A stretch of 64,000 nucleotides of DNA from Dermacentor variabilis. Its lineage: Eukaryota; Arthropoda; Arachnida; Ixodida; Ixodidae. Shown piece by piece: positions 44,159 to 54,221 of the stretch. Every line of letters starts with the position of its first letter. Positions within the stretch are counted from its first letter, which is position 1. The DNA lies in assembly GCF_050947875.1 (NCBI RefSeq), contig NC_134568.1, forward strand, positions 204,318,017 through 204,382,016, written 5' to 3'. The position numbers and the translations under genes were made by a program. Below the pieces are notes generated by a model. The model made no database searches. It had not been told where the DNA came from and saw only the letters and a list, made by a program, of their open reading frames with translations.

Positions 44159-45009
44159 ATGCTACGTCTTCTCCTGGTACAGGTTAGTTATGTGTGCACC
44201 ATACGATCTGACGATGGGTTTCTTGTTCTCCTGCCGTGCCCACGCACATGTCTAGGCTGTGCCTATAGCTGCTATTGCTCATGTATGGTGCTTGTTTGTG
44301 GAGATATAGAAATGAATCCAGGCCCAACAGTTGATGAAATGTTTCAGACACTCATTCAGCGACGGAAATACATTAGGTCTCGTTTAGAGGCAACAGAAAG
44401 GGCACTGGGGAACTGTGGTGATCGCTTGAATAACATAGAGGCAAACATAAGAGATCTGCAGATGAAAACAGATGGGATTGACAACATAAGCATAGCTTTG
44501 AATGGTGTGCAGGATGCACTTACACGGCATCAGGCCAGACTCGAAGATATAGAAGATGGAAGTCGGAGGTCAAATTTAATTGTTTTTGGCGTAAGGAAAA
44601 TCCTATTGAATCAGAGTCGGACTTGCGCAGAAAAGTTATCGATGATCTCTTTTCTGCTAAATTTGGAGTGCAGTGTTCATCTGTAGCTCGAATCCATAGA
44701 CTGGGGAAAAGTTCTTCTAATCGCCCTGTCATAATGTACTTTCAGGACTATAGGGAAAAGCAAGCAGTCAGGAGCAATGTATCTAAACTAAAGGGAAAAA
44801 ATATTAGAATCGATAACGACTACTGCGCGGAAACATTGTGGAAACGAAAGCATCTTTGGCAAAGTCCAAAACTTGAAAAAAAGGCTGGAAGTAACGTTTC
44901 CTTGGTTTATGACAAGTTGAAGATCGATGGGCTGTACTATAAATGGGATGCCGCTCTAAACTCTAGAACATTGATAGAGCGCAACACCACATCCTTATCT
45001 GAGAGTTAA
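44159..45009 (+). CDS. Element A ORF1 with 2A-like leader (frameshifted)
   Basis: From ATG 44159 a hydrophobic, Cys-rich leader of about 55 residues (MLRLLLVQVSYVCT ... CAYSCYCSCMVLVC) ends in GDIEMNPGP (44300-44326), which meets the 2A consensus D[VI]ExNPGP. In 2A peptides the ribosome skips the Gly-Pro bond, releasing the leader from the rest. The body then has a heptad-like coiled-coil region (RSRLEATERALGNCGDRLNN ...) and SNLIVFG. After a frameshift near 44592 it continues SESDLRRKVIDDLF, RPVIMYFQDYREKQ and KLKIDGLYYKWD, an RNA-binding ORF1 pattern common in CR1/L2 elements. The ATG at 43880 is in frame but lies in the repeated leader; I prefer 44159. ORF1 stops at TAA 45007-45009, overlapping ATG 45009 (TAATG). 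Confidence 0.8.
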
Positions 45010-45027
45010 TGGCCAGATACGTCCGAT

Positions 45028-45071
45028 GTGCGGTTAGTTTCTTTCAATGCAAGAAGCATTGTGAACAAAAA
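45028..45071 (+). pseudogene. Element A ORF2, endonuclease start
   Basis: The frame beginning gtgcggttagtttctttcaa reads VRLVSFNARSIVNK, the first strand of the APE-type endonuclease. It is in a different frame from the ATG at 45009 and in the same frame as ORF1 beyond its stop, so a 1-nt indel probably lies in 45012-45027. Element B interrupts it at 45072. Confidence 0.8.
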
Positions 45072-45095
45072 CTTTCCGACCGTTCTTTGCTTCCG

Positions 45096-46357
45096 ATGAC
45101 TCCCCACCTTAAAGCCGTCGCTGTCCACTTCCGCCATATCAGCCACTTCCTCGTCAGGGTTGTTTTGCCAACAGAGAAAGGTGTTGATTTGAGAGAGCGC
45201 AACCCCATCAGGCTCTTCGAAGCCATTAAAGTACTGCTGGGATCTGCCCCAATTCGCAGCCGCTTCACAACGCAAGGTGCTCTTTATTTAGATATTGCAA
45301 CGGAAGAGCAAGTTGACATTCTTCTCCGGTGCTCTCAGATTGGTGATATAAGAGTTAAAGCCCGGCTGCCCCACTCCTACATGACTAACACATGTGTTAT
45401 TAGGGGAGTACCAGTGTGGCATTCGGAAAGCGACCTTCTTGACTACCTGAAACCGCAAGGTGTTCTGCACGTGAAACGTCTGATGTGCCGGGTGGAGACT
45501 CAAGAAAAAGAATGGGCAGCGAAACCTACTAACTCTGTTGTGATAACGTTTGCTCCCAACACCGAGCGCCCCGAAAAATTGACCTCGGTTTTACCAAGCA
45601 TGCAGTCAAAGAATTCGTTGAACCTCCTCCCCGATGCTTTAGGTGCCAACGCTTTACGCATGTAGCCATAGTTTGCATCAAAGATCAACGTTGGAAACGG
45701 TGCGGTGGCGCCCACGATTACAAAGCCTGCAAGGCAGATTTTTCTTGCGCTAATTGTGGTGGTGACCATCCAGCGAGTCTCGGTGGCTGCCCCTTCCGTA
45801 TAAGCGCCTTACACCGCCGAGTGTCATTCATTAGTGGTCCCAAACCACAACCTACTGAGAAGCGGATACCTGGAAGTGACGAGTTCCCGACGTTAGATTC
45901 GGAAGTTGAGTTTCCTGCGTTAGAGTCGGAAGTTCGTAGGGTGGTAACAAGCAACGTCAGTGAGCGACCTGAGCCTAGCAAGACGGCAAAGTCCTCTGTG
46001 GGTGAGCCGGTTGTTCGATCTGCTGCAGCAAAAAGTGTCCAAGTTTCTCAGCGGCCAGATCACAGCCAGACTCAACAACATGGAGGACATTCCCTCGCCT
46101 CAAAAGAGATGAAGAAGCCAGCTGCAGTAGCCAAGAGTGGGTCCCAGTCCGCAACTTTTGTTGAAGTTGTGAGGCAGTGCGTACAGCAAAATAAGGAGCT
46201 CAAAAATCAGGACCTGTCCGACCTTCTGCAAGTTTTGTTTGAAGTCCTGCGTTCATATGTTCAAGCGATGCAGACTGGCACCCTGAAGAACTTTCTACAG
46301 CTCGTTCTTTCCTTTGAGTCCATGATTACCACCTTCGCAGCGACCTTTACCTTATAA
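45096..46357 (+). CDS. Element B ORF1 (gag-like), one frameshift
   Basis: From ATG 45096, 24 bp inside the element, the first 165 or so residues include an RRM-like stretch (GALYLDIATEEQVDILLRC, NTCVIRGVPVWHSESDLLDY). Near 45575-45583 a run of five A loses the frame. In the next frame the protein goes on with EFVEPPPRCFRCQRFTHVA, then CGGAHDYKACKADFSCANCG and CP, which are three CCHC-type knuckles. It ends with a Ser/Pro-rich linker and a helical tail (45821-46357). ORF1 proteins bind element RNA in a particle. The 45009-45665 open frame begins in element A and is a fusion artefact upstream of 45096. ORF1 stop and ORF2 start are one base apart. Confidence 0.85.
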
Positions 46358-46361
46358 TATG
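46355..46361 (+). promoter_or_regulatory. Stop-restart junction TAATATG in element B
   Basis: The ORF1 stop TAA (46355-46357) and ORF2 start ATG (46359-46361) are separated by a single T. Such close spacing suggests ORF2 translation by termination-reinitiation, as shown for UAAUG in the silkworm LINE SART1. Confidence 0.6.
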
Positions 46362-49300
46362 GCTAGTCTTCTTCAACCTCGTGCAACTAAAAATCACCGA
46401 AAAGTGCCGTTTATTATGCAATGGAACTGCGCTGGGATTATAAGTCGATTAGCAGAACTTAAATTATTTCTGAAACATACATGTGTTCCAGTATTGGCCC
46501 TCTCGGAGGCTGGCCTACCAAGCGGGAGATCTTTGACTGGATATGTCGCCCATAAGAATTGCAGCATAAAGTCATTTCCCGCGGGAAGTGCCGCCCTTTA
46601 CATACGAAGAGAAATTCCTCATGTGGCTTTGAACGTCACCGATCTTTGCACCGATAGTATTGAGGTAGCGGCTGCGAGGATACGGCTTGGCTTCCGAACT
46701 CTTTCTGTTGCATCCGTGTACGTGTCTCCGCGGAAGAAGGTAGCAATGGATTTGTTTCTCCAGCAGCTTTGTGACCGTTGCCCAACGCCCCGAATTATCT
46801 GCGGTGACCTCAACGCCCATCACTCTGTCTGGGGTGACAGGAACACAGATTCCCGCGGACGCAAACTGGTAGAAGTTATCGACAGTTTGGACCTGTGCGT
46901 GGCCAATGACGGAAGTCCCACTTTCTTCCGGCCTCCAGCCTCAGCCACATCTATAGACCTAACTTTGCATTCACCTGACGTCCGAGTGAAGTGGTCAACT
47001 GCACCTGACTGCATGGGAAGTGATCACTATCCAATTTTAGTGTTTACTGCCAACTTCCATATGCGCGGCTCTAAAATTAGCCATGTTGTTAATTGGGACA
47101 AATACAGGGAGCAACTTGAATGTGTTTCTGGTGATGTGACAGACAAAATGATTTCTGGTAAGATGGCTGCTACCACAGCGGTCAAGTTGCCTAATCAGTG
47201 TCCGACTCCGGATTTAAAACTCAGGAACCTTTGCGCAGCGCGCAGAAGGGCGGAGCGACAACTGATGCGGAAGAAGGACGACAGATTCTTCAAGACAACC
47301 TTCAATAGGCTTAACTCTGCCATTCGACGCCATACGAACAAGCTCTGTAGGTCGCAGTGGGCGTCCTTCTGCGCTAGCTTGACGGTTTTCTCACCGATGA
47401 CGAGAATTTGGCGAGTCATTGGCAGTCTTGCTGGTGATTCTCGTCCGAGTAAACCTTTCGAAGCGCTTGCACTGCGCAAGCAGAAACCTCTCGTGTGCTT
47501 GGCAGAGGAATTTGCAGATGCATTTGTAAGTGCAAGTTCAGGAATCCATCCCTGCGCTCTGCCTGCAACATCTACGTCTGTGATGGACGCCCTGTTTACA
47601 CTTCGAGAGCTACAGACAGCACTCAGCAGCCTGCGGCGTCGATGTGCACCGGGTCCTGACGGCATTACCAACCATATGATGCAGAACCTACCTCTGGAAC
47701 ACCGGAAGATGCTCCTAAGCTATCGCAATCGAGTGTGGGAGACTGGTGACGTTCCTCCTTCATGGAAGGTGGCTTTTGTTGCCCCAGTGCTGAAGCCCGG
47801 CAAAGAAATGACTGACTTGGCTTCGTATCGTCCTGTATCACTGACGTCGTGCGTAGCTAAGCTCATGGAGAAGCTGGCAAGTAAGCGTTTATCTTGGTGG
47901 TTCGAAGATAGAAGGGCTCTGCCAACATGCATTACTAGATTCCGAACTGGTTTAAGCGCGCATGATAGCGTCTTGGACTTGATAAGCCATATTGAACATC
48001 ATAGAGCTTTCGGCCTTTCAACACTAGTTGTTTTCCTAGACGTATCAAAGGCTTATGATAGCGTCCTTCAGAGCTCAATACTAAAGAGTTTGCAGGCCAT
48101 GGGCGTACAGGGCTATCTTCTGCGATTCATTCCCTCAATTATTAGTGATCGTAAAATTCAAGTGCGGTTAGGAAGTACCACAAGCACCGAAAGGGCGGTA
48201 TTGCGAGGTGTGCCTCAGGGAAATGTTCTTTCCCCAACGCTCTTTAACGTTGTAATGGCTGGTCTTCCCGCTGAAGTGCAAAAACATTGCAGGCATGTCC
48301 ATATGTCGATATACGCGGACGACATTTGTCTTTGGTTAACCGGATATCAACACAAGCGTTTAGCTCTGATAGCTCGACAGTCATTACTTTCAGTTCAAAA
48401 TTACCTTCAAGGTGTTGGGTTGACTCTCTCGGTGGAAAAATCTGGCTTCATCATGTTTCCAGGTAGAAGAAGAAGGTATGCGCGGCTGAAGATAGACCTT
48501 GATAAATCTTGGCTTCGACAATTGAAACACAAGCGCTTTTTGGGCGTCATTATTGACTACCGCCTACAGTGGCGACGAGCTGTGGACTCGGTTGTGACAT
48601 CGATATCTTCGCGTCTCAATGTGATCCGTAGAGTTGCAAGTGAACAATGGGGAAATCAGCCTTCTTCAATGATCAGCTTGCACGATGCACTAGTGACAAG
48701 TCGAATAATGTATCAGCTCCCTTTAATTTCCCCCTCGATATCACAGCTGGAACGACTTGAGGTTCTGCACAGAAAGGGCCTAAGAAGGGCTCTTGGCGTT
48801 CCGCAGACTGCTCCTAACAATGCAGTACTTTATGAATCTCTACCGAGACCTCTTAGCCTTGTCGCTTCACAAAGGTTATTGATGCAAATTGGCCGCCTCA
48901 AACAGACGGCAGCCGGCCAAGCCCTCCTACCACGCCTTCGAAAGAGATCTGAGTCCCGAGCGTACTTGGCACTAAATACTCTTGGTTACCTGGGTCTTGA
49001 CGCTAGAGGTCGAACTTAGAGGTTGAAACCACCTTGGTCATTCGCGAGCCTCGATTGTTCGTTGACAATTCCTCAAGTACGTGCTATGCGGAGTTCTCCT
49101 CTGGCGGCAACGCGTCCGCTGGTACTGGAACATCTTGAGACTGAATATGCACGTCATCTTCAAATTTTTACTGATGGCTCTGTGGACAAGGTCAGAGGAT
49201 CTAGTGAAGCTGCTTTTCACATTCCCTCTTTGAAGTATCATTGGTCGGTTCGCTTCACTGCAGTCGTGTCCTCCACAACGGCCGAAAGCGTTTCCATTGA

Positions 49301-49939
49301 GGCAGCTCTCAAAAAGCTACGGTTTTGTACGCATCAACCTGTTTTCATTCTTACAGATTCGAAATCCGCCCTTCAAAGGTTAGAGCACGGGTTCCCTACT
49401 GATCCCTTATCTCTAAGCTCCCTACGTTCGGTGCAAAATCTCCGTGTCAAAGGCTTCTCCATACGTTTCCAATGGGTGCCCTCGCACAAGGTATCATAGG
49501 CAACGAGATGGCGGACAGCCTCGCCCATAGAGCGCTGTCTGGCAATCCATTGAGAAGAGTGCCTGAAGACGACAACAGACTCTTCAGAGAAGCGTTGTTG
49601 TGCCACTTCAGTTCTTTGTGGAGCTCACCTCACAAGCCATGTGTGATCAAGGGTCTCAAAAGACACCAAGCCACCTTACTGCTCCACATTCGCACGGGCT
49701 CTGCTCGTACCCCTGCGTGGATGTATAAGACTTGCCTGGCGTTATCATCATTATGTTCAACGTGTGGTGTGTGCGGTGACATAGAACATTACCTAATGTG
49801 CTGTACTGTGTATAACGCGGAAAGGAGGGTGTTATTCGGGTCGCTCAAGAAGACAAGAGTTCCTCACAGCTCTCTTCAGGACATTGTTTTCCCGCGCGGT
49901 AACCGGTTGTGTAGGAAGGAGGTCTCTCGCCTTCTTTAA
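46359..49939 (+). CDS. Element B ORF2: endonuclease, reverse transcriptase, RNase H
   Basis: The first 886 codons are open (46359-49019). APE endonuclease: MQWNCAGI (about residues 20-27), CGDLNAHHSVWG (Asp 150) and MGSDHYPIL (Asp 222, His 223). RT: SYRPVSLTSCVAKLMEKL, VVFLDVSKAYDSV, GVPQGNVLSPTLFNVVMAGL, YADD at 652-655 and KHKRFLGVIIDY. A TAG at 49017-49019 interrupts. The same frame then resumes with RNase H (IFTDGSVDK, TTAESVSIEAAL, ILTDSKSAL, FQWVPSHK). A 1-bp deletion near 49488 shifts to GIIGNEMADSLAH and the C-terminal finger CSTCGVCGDIEHYLMCC, ending at 49939. Length and domain order are those of I-clade ORF2. With only two lesions, the family may have active members elsewhere in the genome. 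Confidence 0.92.
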
Positions 49940-50131
49940 ATTACCTACAGGACACGGATTTGGCCTCCGCATGGTGAACTGAGGAGTGACCATTTGTAAT
50001 TGTGAGGTCTGTGTTTGATTATGTGATTTATTTATTTTAAGTGTCGCTACGGTGGAGCAATTGCTGGCAGCAACTGCAAGGCTAATCCCACCAGTAGCCT
50101 ACAACAACTCAACTCAACTCTGCACAAAAAG

Positions 50132-51629
50132 ATAAATTGGAAGATTGTTTGCTCTCTATCGATCCGCACGTGTGTGTGTCATAACTGAAACCTGGCTACA
50201 CGACCAAATCAGTGATGATGACATAGTCCCACCAGGTTACCAGTTATATCGGCGGGACCTAGGATCTAGAGGGGGTGGTGTTGCTGTGGTTCTTAAATCC
50301 TTTGTCGATATTGACGTAGAAAGCCAGATTGCTGAGCATGAAATCCTTTTTTTTTTTGAAAATCAAAGTGAAGGAAACGGCGTTTCATTTGTGTGCAGTT
50401 TATCGTGCTCCAGGCGCTGATGAAAGCTTTTTTGCATAAATTGTATGATCGCTTCTTGTTGTTACGAAATGAGAATGTGATTTTAACGGGTGACCTTAAT
50501 TTGCCTTTATTAAATTGAAACAATCTGTCGTTTGGATTATCGCATACGAGTGATAGAATCCTTGATGTTATGCTTGCTCTTGGTCTTGACCAAATAGTTA
50601 CTGAATGTACTCGCGGAACATCAATTTCTGACCTGCTGTTCATTAGTGAAAGATTTAGAGAAAGAACTGTTACAACTGAACCCGGCATATCTGACCATAA
50701 GTTAATTTCCTTTTCCTGGAAGGTTGAAAAAATCATAAACACATGCGCTTGATGTCGCTACAGTTAGGGAATTTAGTAGATGTGGCGATTATTGACTATA
50801 TTGAAGGAAATGTTCGGATTACATGTGATCATGTGGAAAGCTCTTGGTAATGGTTCGCTAATGTGCTTAGGCATTGCATTAAAGAATTCGTTCCAAACAG
50901 AAAAAATACTTAAAAAGCAGAAACATCCATGGATTACTCGTGAAATTATGCACATTAATCGTAGACTTAAGAGATATCGTAAAAACCAGGGGGACGTCAA
51001 CGCCACTGTTTATAGAAATCAAACGTGACCTATTATCAAAAGTGAGCTGCGCCAGGACTAAATATTTTTCGCAGACATTACTAGAGTTTCTAGAGACTGA
51101 TCCACAGAAATTATGGCAGCACTTGAGTAAACCCAAAGATGCACTTACTAAAATAAATGTTAGGGACACGATTATCACTGATGCTGCCGAAATAGCTGAG
51201 AATATTAATCAGTATTTCTACGAGGTGTTTTCAGAATTAGATGACTGAAATGAAAGCAGTGGCTGCACCAGAGGATACATTGAAGTAACTCGTGAGGGTG
51301 TCCTGGCGATGCTCTTGAAACTGGACACTAAAAAATCCGATGAACCCGATGGTCTTCAGAACGTATTTTTGATGCGTTACGCAGAACAAATATCAGGTTG
51401 CCTCACAGACATCCTTATACTCTCATTAGCAGATGGAAAATTCCTTCAGATTGGAAAATAGCACGTGTGGTTCCCGTATATAAAAAAAAGGTGATCGATT
51501 GTCAGTTTCCAATTATCGGCCTGTTTCCATAACATGCAGTTGCGGTAAGATGTTGGAGCATATTGTAGCCGGTTACCTGCGAAAGTTCCTGAGCGATCAT
51601 AATCTTTGTCTGATAATCAGCACGGGTTT
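50132..51629 (+). pseudogene. Element A ORF2, endonuclease and N-terminal RT
   Basis: Resumes with DKLEDCLLSIDPHVCVITETWLHDQI and PPGYQLYRRD then RGGGVAVVLK, the endonuclease core, with later blocks TGDLNLPLLN and GISDHKLISF in other frames. The stretch 50940-51248 is the linker. RT begins with TKKSDEPDG (usual xKSxGPDG), SVSNYRPVSITCSCGKMLEHI and SDNQHGF, where element C interrupts. There are at least four frame changes and several stops. The endonuclease would nick target DNA to prime reverse transcription. Confidence 0.8.
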
Positions 51630-51646
51630 CATCATCATCAGCCTGG

Positions 51647-52144
51647 TTACGCCCACTGCGGGGCAAAGGCCTCTCCCATACTTCTCCAACAACCCCGGTC
51701 ATGTACTAATTGTGGCCATGTCGTCCCTGCAAACTTCTTAATCTCATCCGCCCGCCTAACTTTTTGCCACCCCCTGTTACGCTTCCCTTCCCTTGGAATC
51801 CAGTCCGTAACCCTTAATGACCATCGGTTATCTTCCCTCCTCCTTACATGTCCGGCCCATGCCCATTTCTTTTTCTTGATTTCAACTAAGATGTTATTAA
51901 CTCGCGTTTGTTCCCTCACCCAATCTGCTCTTTTCTTATCCCTTAACGTTACACCCATCATTCTTCTTTCCATAGCTCGTTGTGTCGTCCTCAATTTGAG
52001 TAGAACCCTTTTCGTAAGCCTCCAGGTTTCTGCCCCGTAGGTGAGTACCGGTAAGACACACCTGTTATACACTTTTTTCTTGAGGGATAGTGGCAGCCTG
52101 CTGTTCATGATTTGAGAATGCCTGCCAAACGCACCCCAGCCCAT
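51647..52144 (-). CDS. Element C ORF, C-terminal part after frameshift
   Basis: 165 codons continue the element C protein in a different frame. MGWGAFGRHSQIMNSRLPLS, TYGAETWRLTKRV, RRMMGVTLRDKKRADWVREQ, WAWAGHVRRREDNRW and GRPxxRW-like WQKVRRADEIKKFAGTTW are the conserved tail of RTE-like LINE proteins (thumb and C-terminal region). The join to the upstream ORF needs one small frame correction around 52145-52185. The stop is 17 bp from the 3' end of the element. Confidence 0.88.
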   Translation of the reverse strand: MGWGAFGRHSQIMNSRLPLSLKKKVYNRCVLPVLTYGAETWRLTKRVLLKLRTTQRAMERRMMGVTLRDKKRADWVREQTRVNNILVEIKKKKWAWAGHVRRREDNRWSLRVTDWIPREGKRNRGWQKVRRADEIKKFAGTTWPQLVHDRGCWRSMGEAFAPQWA

Positions 52145-52158
52145 TCTTATTCTTCTGA

Positions 52159-54174
52159 TTATTTCAGTCTCATGATCCGGATCCTAAGCCCTAAGTAGAT
52201 GTATTCCCTTACCATTTCCAGTGCCTCGCTACCTATCGTAAGCTGCTGTTCTCTTCCGAGACTGTTAAACATTACTTTAGTTTTCTGCAGATTAATTTTT
52301 AGACCCATTCTTCTGCTTTGCCTCTCCAGGTCAGTGAGCAGGCATTGCAATTGGTCCCCTGAGTTACTAAGCAAGGCAATATCATCAGCGAATCGCAAGT
52401 TACTAAGGTATTCTCCATTAACTTTTATCCCCAATTCTTCCCAATCCAGGTGTCTGAATACCTCCTGTAAACACGCTGTGAATAGCATTGGAGAGATCGT
52501 ATCTCCCTGCCTGACGCCTTTCCTTATTGGAATTTTCTTGCTTTCTTTATGGAGGACTACGGTGGCTGTGGAGCCGCTATAGATATATTTTAGTATTTTT
52601 ACATACGGCTCGTCTACACCCTGATTCCGTAATGCCTCCATGGCTGCTGAGGTTTCGACAGAATCAAACGCTTTCTCGTAATCAATGAAAGCTATATATA
52701 AGGGTTGGTTATATTCCGCACATTTCTCTATCGCCTGATTGATAGTGTGAATATGGTCTATTGTTGAGTAGCCTTTACAGAATCCTGCCTGGTCCTTTGC
52801 TTGACAGAAGTCTAAGGTGTTCCTGATTCTATTTGCGATTACCTTAGTAAATAGTTTGTAGGCAACTGACAGTAAGCTGATCGGTCTATAATTTTTCAAG
52901 TCTTTGATGTCCCCTTTCTTATGGATTAGCAATATGTTAGCCTTCTTCCAAGATTCCGGTACGCTCGAGGTCATGAGGCATTGCGTATACAGGGTGGCCA
53001 GTTTCTCTAGAACAATCTGCCCACCATCCTTCAACAAATCTGCTGTTACTTGATCCTCCCCAGTTGCCTTCCCCCTTTGCATAGCTCCCAAGGCTTTCTT
53101 TACTTCTTCCGGCGTTACCTGTGGGATTTCGAATTCCTCTAGACTATTTTCTCTTGCATTATCGTCGTGGGTGCCACTGGTGCTGTATAAATCTCTATAG
53201 AACTCCTCATCCACTTGAACTATCTCATCCATATTAGTAATGATATTGCCGGCTTTGTCTCTTAACGCATACATCTGATTCTTGCCAATTCCTAGTTTCT
53301 TCTTCACTGCTTTTAGGCTTCCTCCGTTCCCGAGAGCATGTTCAATTCTATCCATATTATACTTCCTTATGTCAGCTGTCTTACGCTTGTTGATTAACTT
53401 CGAAAGTTCTGCCAGTTCTATTCTAGCTGTAGGGTTAGAGGCTTTCATCCATTGGCGTTTCTTGATCAGACCTTCCTGCGTTAGATTACTGGTATCCTGC
53501 CTAACGGAGTTGCCACCGACTTCCATTGCACACTCCTTAATGAAGCCCACAAGATTGTCGTTCATTGCTTCAACACTAAAGTCCTCTTCCTGAGTTAAAG
53601 CCGAATACCTGTTCTGTAGCTTGATCTCGAATTCCTCTATTTTCCCTCTTACCGCTAACTCATTGATCGGCTTCTTATGTAACAGTTTCTTCCGTTCCCT
53701 CCTCAAGTCTAGGCAAATTCGAGCTCTTACCATCCTATGGTCCCTGCAGCGCACCTTGCTGAGCACGTCCACATCTTGTATGGTGCCAGGGTTAGCGCAG
53801 AGTACGAAGTCTATTTCATTTCTAGACTCGCCATTTGGGCTCCCCCATGTCCACAAGTTATCCCGCTTGCGGAAGAAGGTATTCATTATCCTCATATTAT
53901 TCTGTTCTGCAAACTCTACTAATAACTTTCCCCTGCTATTCCTAGTGCCCATGCCATATTCCCCCACTGCCTTGTCTCCAGCCTGCTTCTTGCCTACCTT
54001 GGCATTAAAGTCGCCCATTAGTATAGTGTATTTTGTTTTCACTCTACCCATCGCCGATTCCACGTCTTCATGGAAGCTTTCAACTTTCTGATCATCATGA
54101 CTGGATGTAGGGGCGTAGACCTGTACAACCTTCATTTTGTACCTCTTATTAAGTTTCACAACAAGACCTGCCAC
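52159..54174 (-). CDS. Element C endonuclease-reverse transcriptase
   Basis: 671 open codons. It starts inside the endonuclease (VVQVYAPTSSHDD, ILMGDFNAKVG, NEIDFVLCAN, CRDHRMVRARI), so the first strands of that domain are missing and the ATG at 54174 is not native. RT follows: PESWKKANILLIHKKGD, LKNYRPISLLSVAYKLFTK, YIAFIDYEKAFDSV, GVRQGDTISPMLFTACLQEV and RFADDIALL (catalytic Asp pair, about 52379-52396), then YIYLGLRIR, where the frame is lost near 52180. There is no RNase H domain. The motif set matches RTE-like elements. The remaining C-terminus is in another frame (51647-52144). Confidence 0.9.
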   Translation of the reverse strand: MAGLVVKLNKRYKMKVVQVYAPTSSHDDQKVESFHEDVESAMGRVKTKYTILMGDFNAKVGKKQAGDKAVGEYGMGTRNSRGKLLVEFAEQNNMRIMNTFFRKRDNLWTWGSPNGESRNEIDFVLCANPGTIQDVDVLSKVRCRDHRMVRARICLDLRRERKKLLHKKPINELAVRGKIEEFEIKLQNRYSALTQEEDFSVEAMNDNLVGFIKECAMEVGGNSVRQDTSNLTQEGLIKKRQWMKASNPTARIELAELSKLINKRKTADIRKYNMDRIEHALGNGGSLKAVKKKLGIGKNQMYALRDKAGNIITNMDEIVQVDEEFYRDLYSTSGTHDDNARENSLEEFEIPQVTPEEVKKALGAMQRGKATGEDQVTADLLKDGGQIVLEKLATLYTQCLMTSSVPESWKKANILLIHKKGDIKDLKNYRPISLLSVAYKLFTKVIANRIRNTLDFCQAKDQAGFCKGYSTIDHIHTINQAIEKCAEYNQPLYIAFIDYEKAFDSVETSAAMEALRNQGVDEPYVKILKYIYSGSTATVVLHKESKKIPIRKGVRQGDTISPMLFTACLQEVFRHLDWEELGIKVNGEYLSNLRFADDIALLSNSGDQLQCLLTDLERQSRRMGLKINLQKTKVMFNSLGREQQLTIGSEALEMVREYIYLGLRIRIMRLK

Positions 54175-54221
54175 CCTCTCATTAATGCTATAGAATTCCT
54201 GTATGTTACCAGCACGGGTTT

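Larger units (their letters stand above)
45072..50124 (+). mobile_element. Element B: complete I-like LINE nested in element A
   Basis: A 5,053-bp insertion flanked by the perfect 7-bp duplication ACAAAAA (45065-45071 and 50125-50131). It has a short 5' leader, ORF1 with zinc knuckles, ORF2 with endonuclease, RT, RNase H and finger, a 185-bp 3' UTR and a (CAACT)n-type tail ending ctctgc. Damage is light: one indel in ORF1, one stop and one indel in ORF2. Confidence 0.93.
51630..54209 (-). mobile_element. Element C: 5'-truncated RTE-like LINE nested in element A
   Basis: A 2,580-bp minus-strand insertion flanked by the perfect 12-bp duplication CAGCACGGGTTT (51618-51629 and 54210-54221). The 3' end carries a (TGA)n-type tail (catcatcatcag on the plus strand at 51630). 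The 5' end is truncated within the endonuclease. It is closely similar to copy D at 62438-64000. Confidence 0.93.

Noticed and set aside
45009..45095. Start of element B ORF1 at ATG 45009
   Set aside because: Those 87 bases belong to element A and the target duplication. The insertion begins at 45072, so ATG 45096 is the first inside element B.
53282..54091. Plus-strand ORFs opposite element C
   Set aside because: Antisense shadows of the minus-strand endonuclease-RT frame.
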